A stretch of 64,000 bases of DNA, from the NCBI GenBank assembly GCA_002307295.1, contig DBTY01000051.1, forward strand, positions 1 through 64,000, read 5' to 3'. Both the position numbers and the translations under genes were made by a program. Shown here in pieces: positions 63,790 through 64,000 of the stretch; position 1 is the first letter of the stretch, and each line of letters starts with the position of its first letter. The DNA is from Ignavibacteriales bacterium UBA1304 (GTDB taxonomy: Bacteria > Bacteroidota > Ignavibacteria > Ignavibacteriales > Ignavibacteriaceae). Under the pieces are notes generated by a model. It saw only the letters and a list, made by a program, of their open reading frames with translations. It did not search any database and was not told where the DNA came from.

Positions 63790-64000
63790 ATGAAAAAATA
63801 TTCATTCACTAAAATGAGCGGCGCGGGGAACGATTTCGTAGTTTTTGATTTAAAAGAAACTCCTGAAATTGATTGTTCTCCTGTGTTTATACAGACCGTT
63901 TGCGATAGACGAAACGGAATAGGAGCCGACGGCGTTCTTGTTATTGGTAATAAGCCTGGCTTCAATTATAGTATGGAATATTTTAATTCTGACGGTTCTA
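63790..64000 (+). CDS. dapF: Diaminopimelate epimerase, 5' part (runs off window)
   Basis: First 70 codons. The start Y-S-F-T-K-M-S-G-A-G-N-D-F-V-V and the stretch R-R-N-G-I-G-A-D-G-V-L-V followed by Y-F-N-S-D-G-S are diagnostic of DapF, which converts LL- to meso-diaminopimelate for lysine and peptidoglycan. The window ends just before the first catalytic Cys. It has no stop in the window because it is cut by the edge, not because it is broken. Confidence 0.93.
   Translation, partial: MKKYSFTKMSGAGNDFVVFDLKETPEIDCSPVFIQTVCDRRNGIGADGVLVIGNKPGFNYSMEYFNSDGS

Overview
The window comes from an AT-rich member of the FCB superphylum, most likely Ignavibacteriota/Chlorobi-like (inference). The evidence is five exported proteins ending in an ~80-residue domain opening with N-[YF]-P-N-P-F-N-P-[ST]-T (the type IX secretion C-terminal sorting signal as it looks in Ignavibacteria), four outer-membrane receptor-type proteins with an N-terminal CarboxypepD_reg domain, and many short lipoproteins. 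I see no rRNA, tRNA, CRISPR array, prophage or intact insertion sequence.

Layout. 0.2-7.5 kb: a secreted GH31 alpha-glycosidase, a repeat-rich intergenic region, a tandem pair of beta-propeller-like lipoproteins with duplicated leaders, and a type IX cargo protein. 7.9-20.1 kb: a hybrid histidine kinase, a 1501-residue FN3 surface protein with an exact 519-bp internal repeat, and, on the minus strand, a six-PAS histidine kinase, a membrane-anchored hydrolase and a DinB-like protein. 20.4-26.8 kb: a signalling cassette of lipoprotein, GAF-AAA-Fis sigma-54 activator, membrane Ser/Thr kinase with PEGA domains, kelch type IX cargo and a TPR-like protein; a textbook -24/-12 promoter lies between the kinase and the kelch gene. 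27.2-31.6 kb: an FN3 protein with a decayed 3' end, another type IX cargo and a secreted esterase. 32.1-37.6 kb: a complete RND efflux operon (adaptor, pump, TolC-like channel). 37.9-43.0 kb: outer-membrane barrels, a lipoprotein and a lipoprotein hydrolase. 43.4-47.9 kb (minus strand): a secreted metallophosphoesterase, then an operon lrgA-lrgB-phosphoglycolate phosphatase-like HAD-FadR-type regulator with a matching operator upstream. 48.2-51.6 kb: a very AT-rich GIY-YIG protein, an AraC regulator with a flavodoxin-fold oxidoreductase, and an exported MsrA-MsrB fusion. 51.8-56.6 kb: tandem twin TonB-dependent receptors. 56.9-64.0 kb: alr, an unknown acidic helical protein, manC, an RpiB-like protein lacking its catalytic residues, a TonB receptor with a TPR-like partner, and the start of dapF.

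The most interesting functional units are (1) the sigma-54 activator / Ser-Thr kinase cassette with its internal sigma-54 promoter, (2) the lrgAB-phosphatase-FCD regulator operon, which reads as a glycolate (or small carboxylate) handling module, and (3) the RpiB-like protein with an EutQ-like N-terminal extension and substituted active site. Intergenic DNA carries several families of palindromic or inverted repeats and long perfect hairpins that look like dispersed mobile palindromes.
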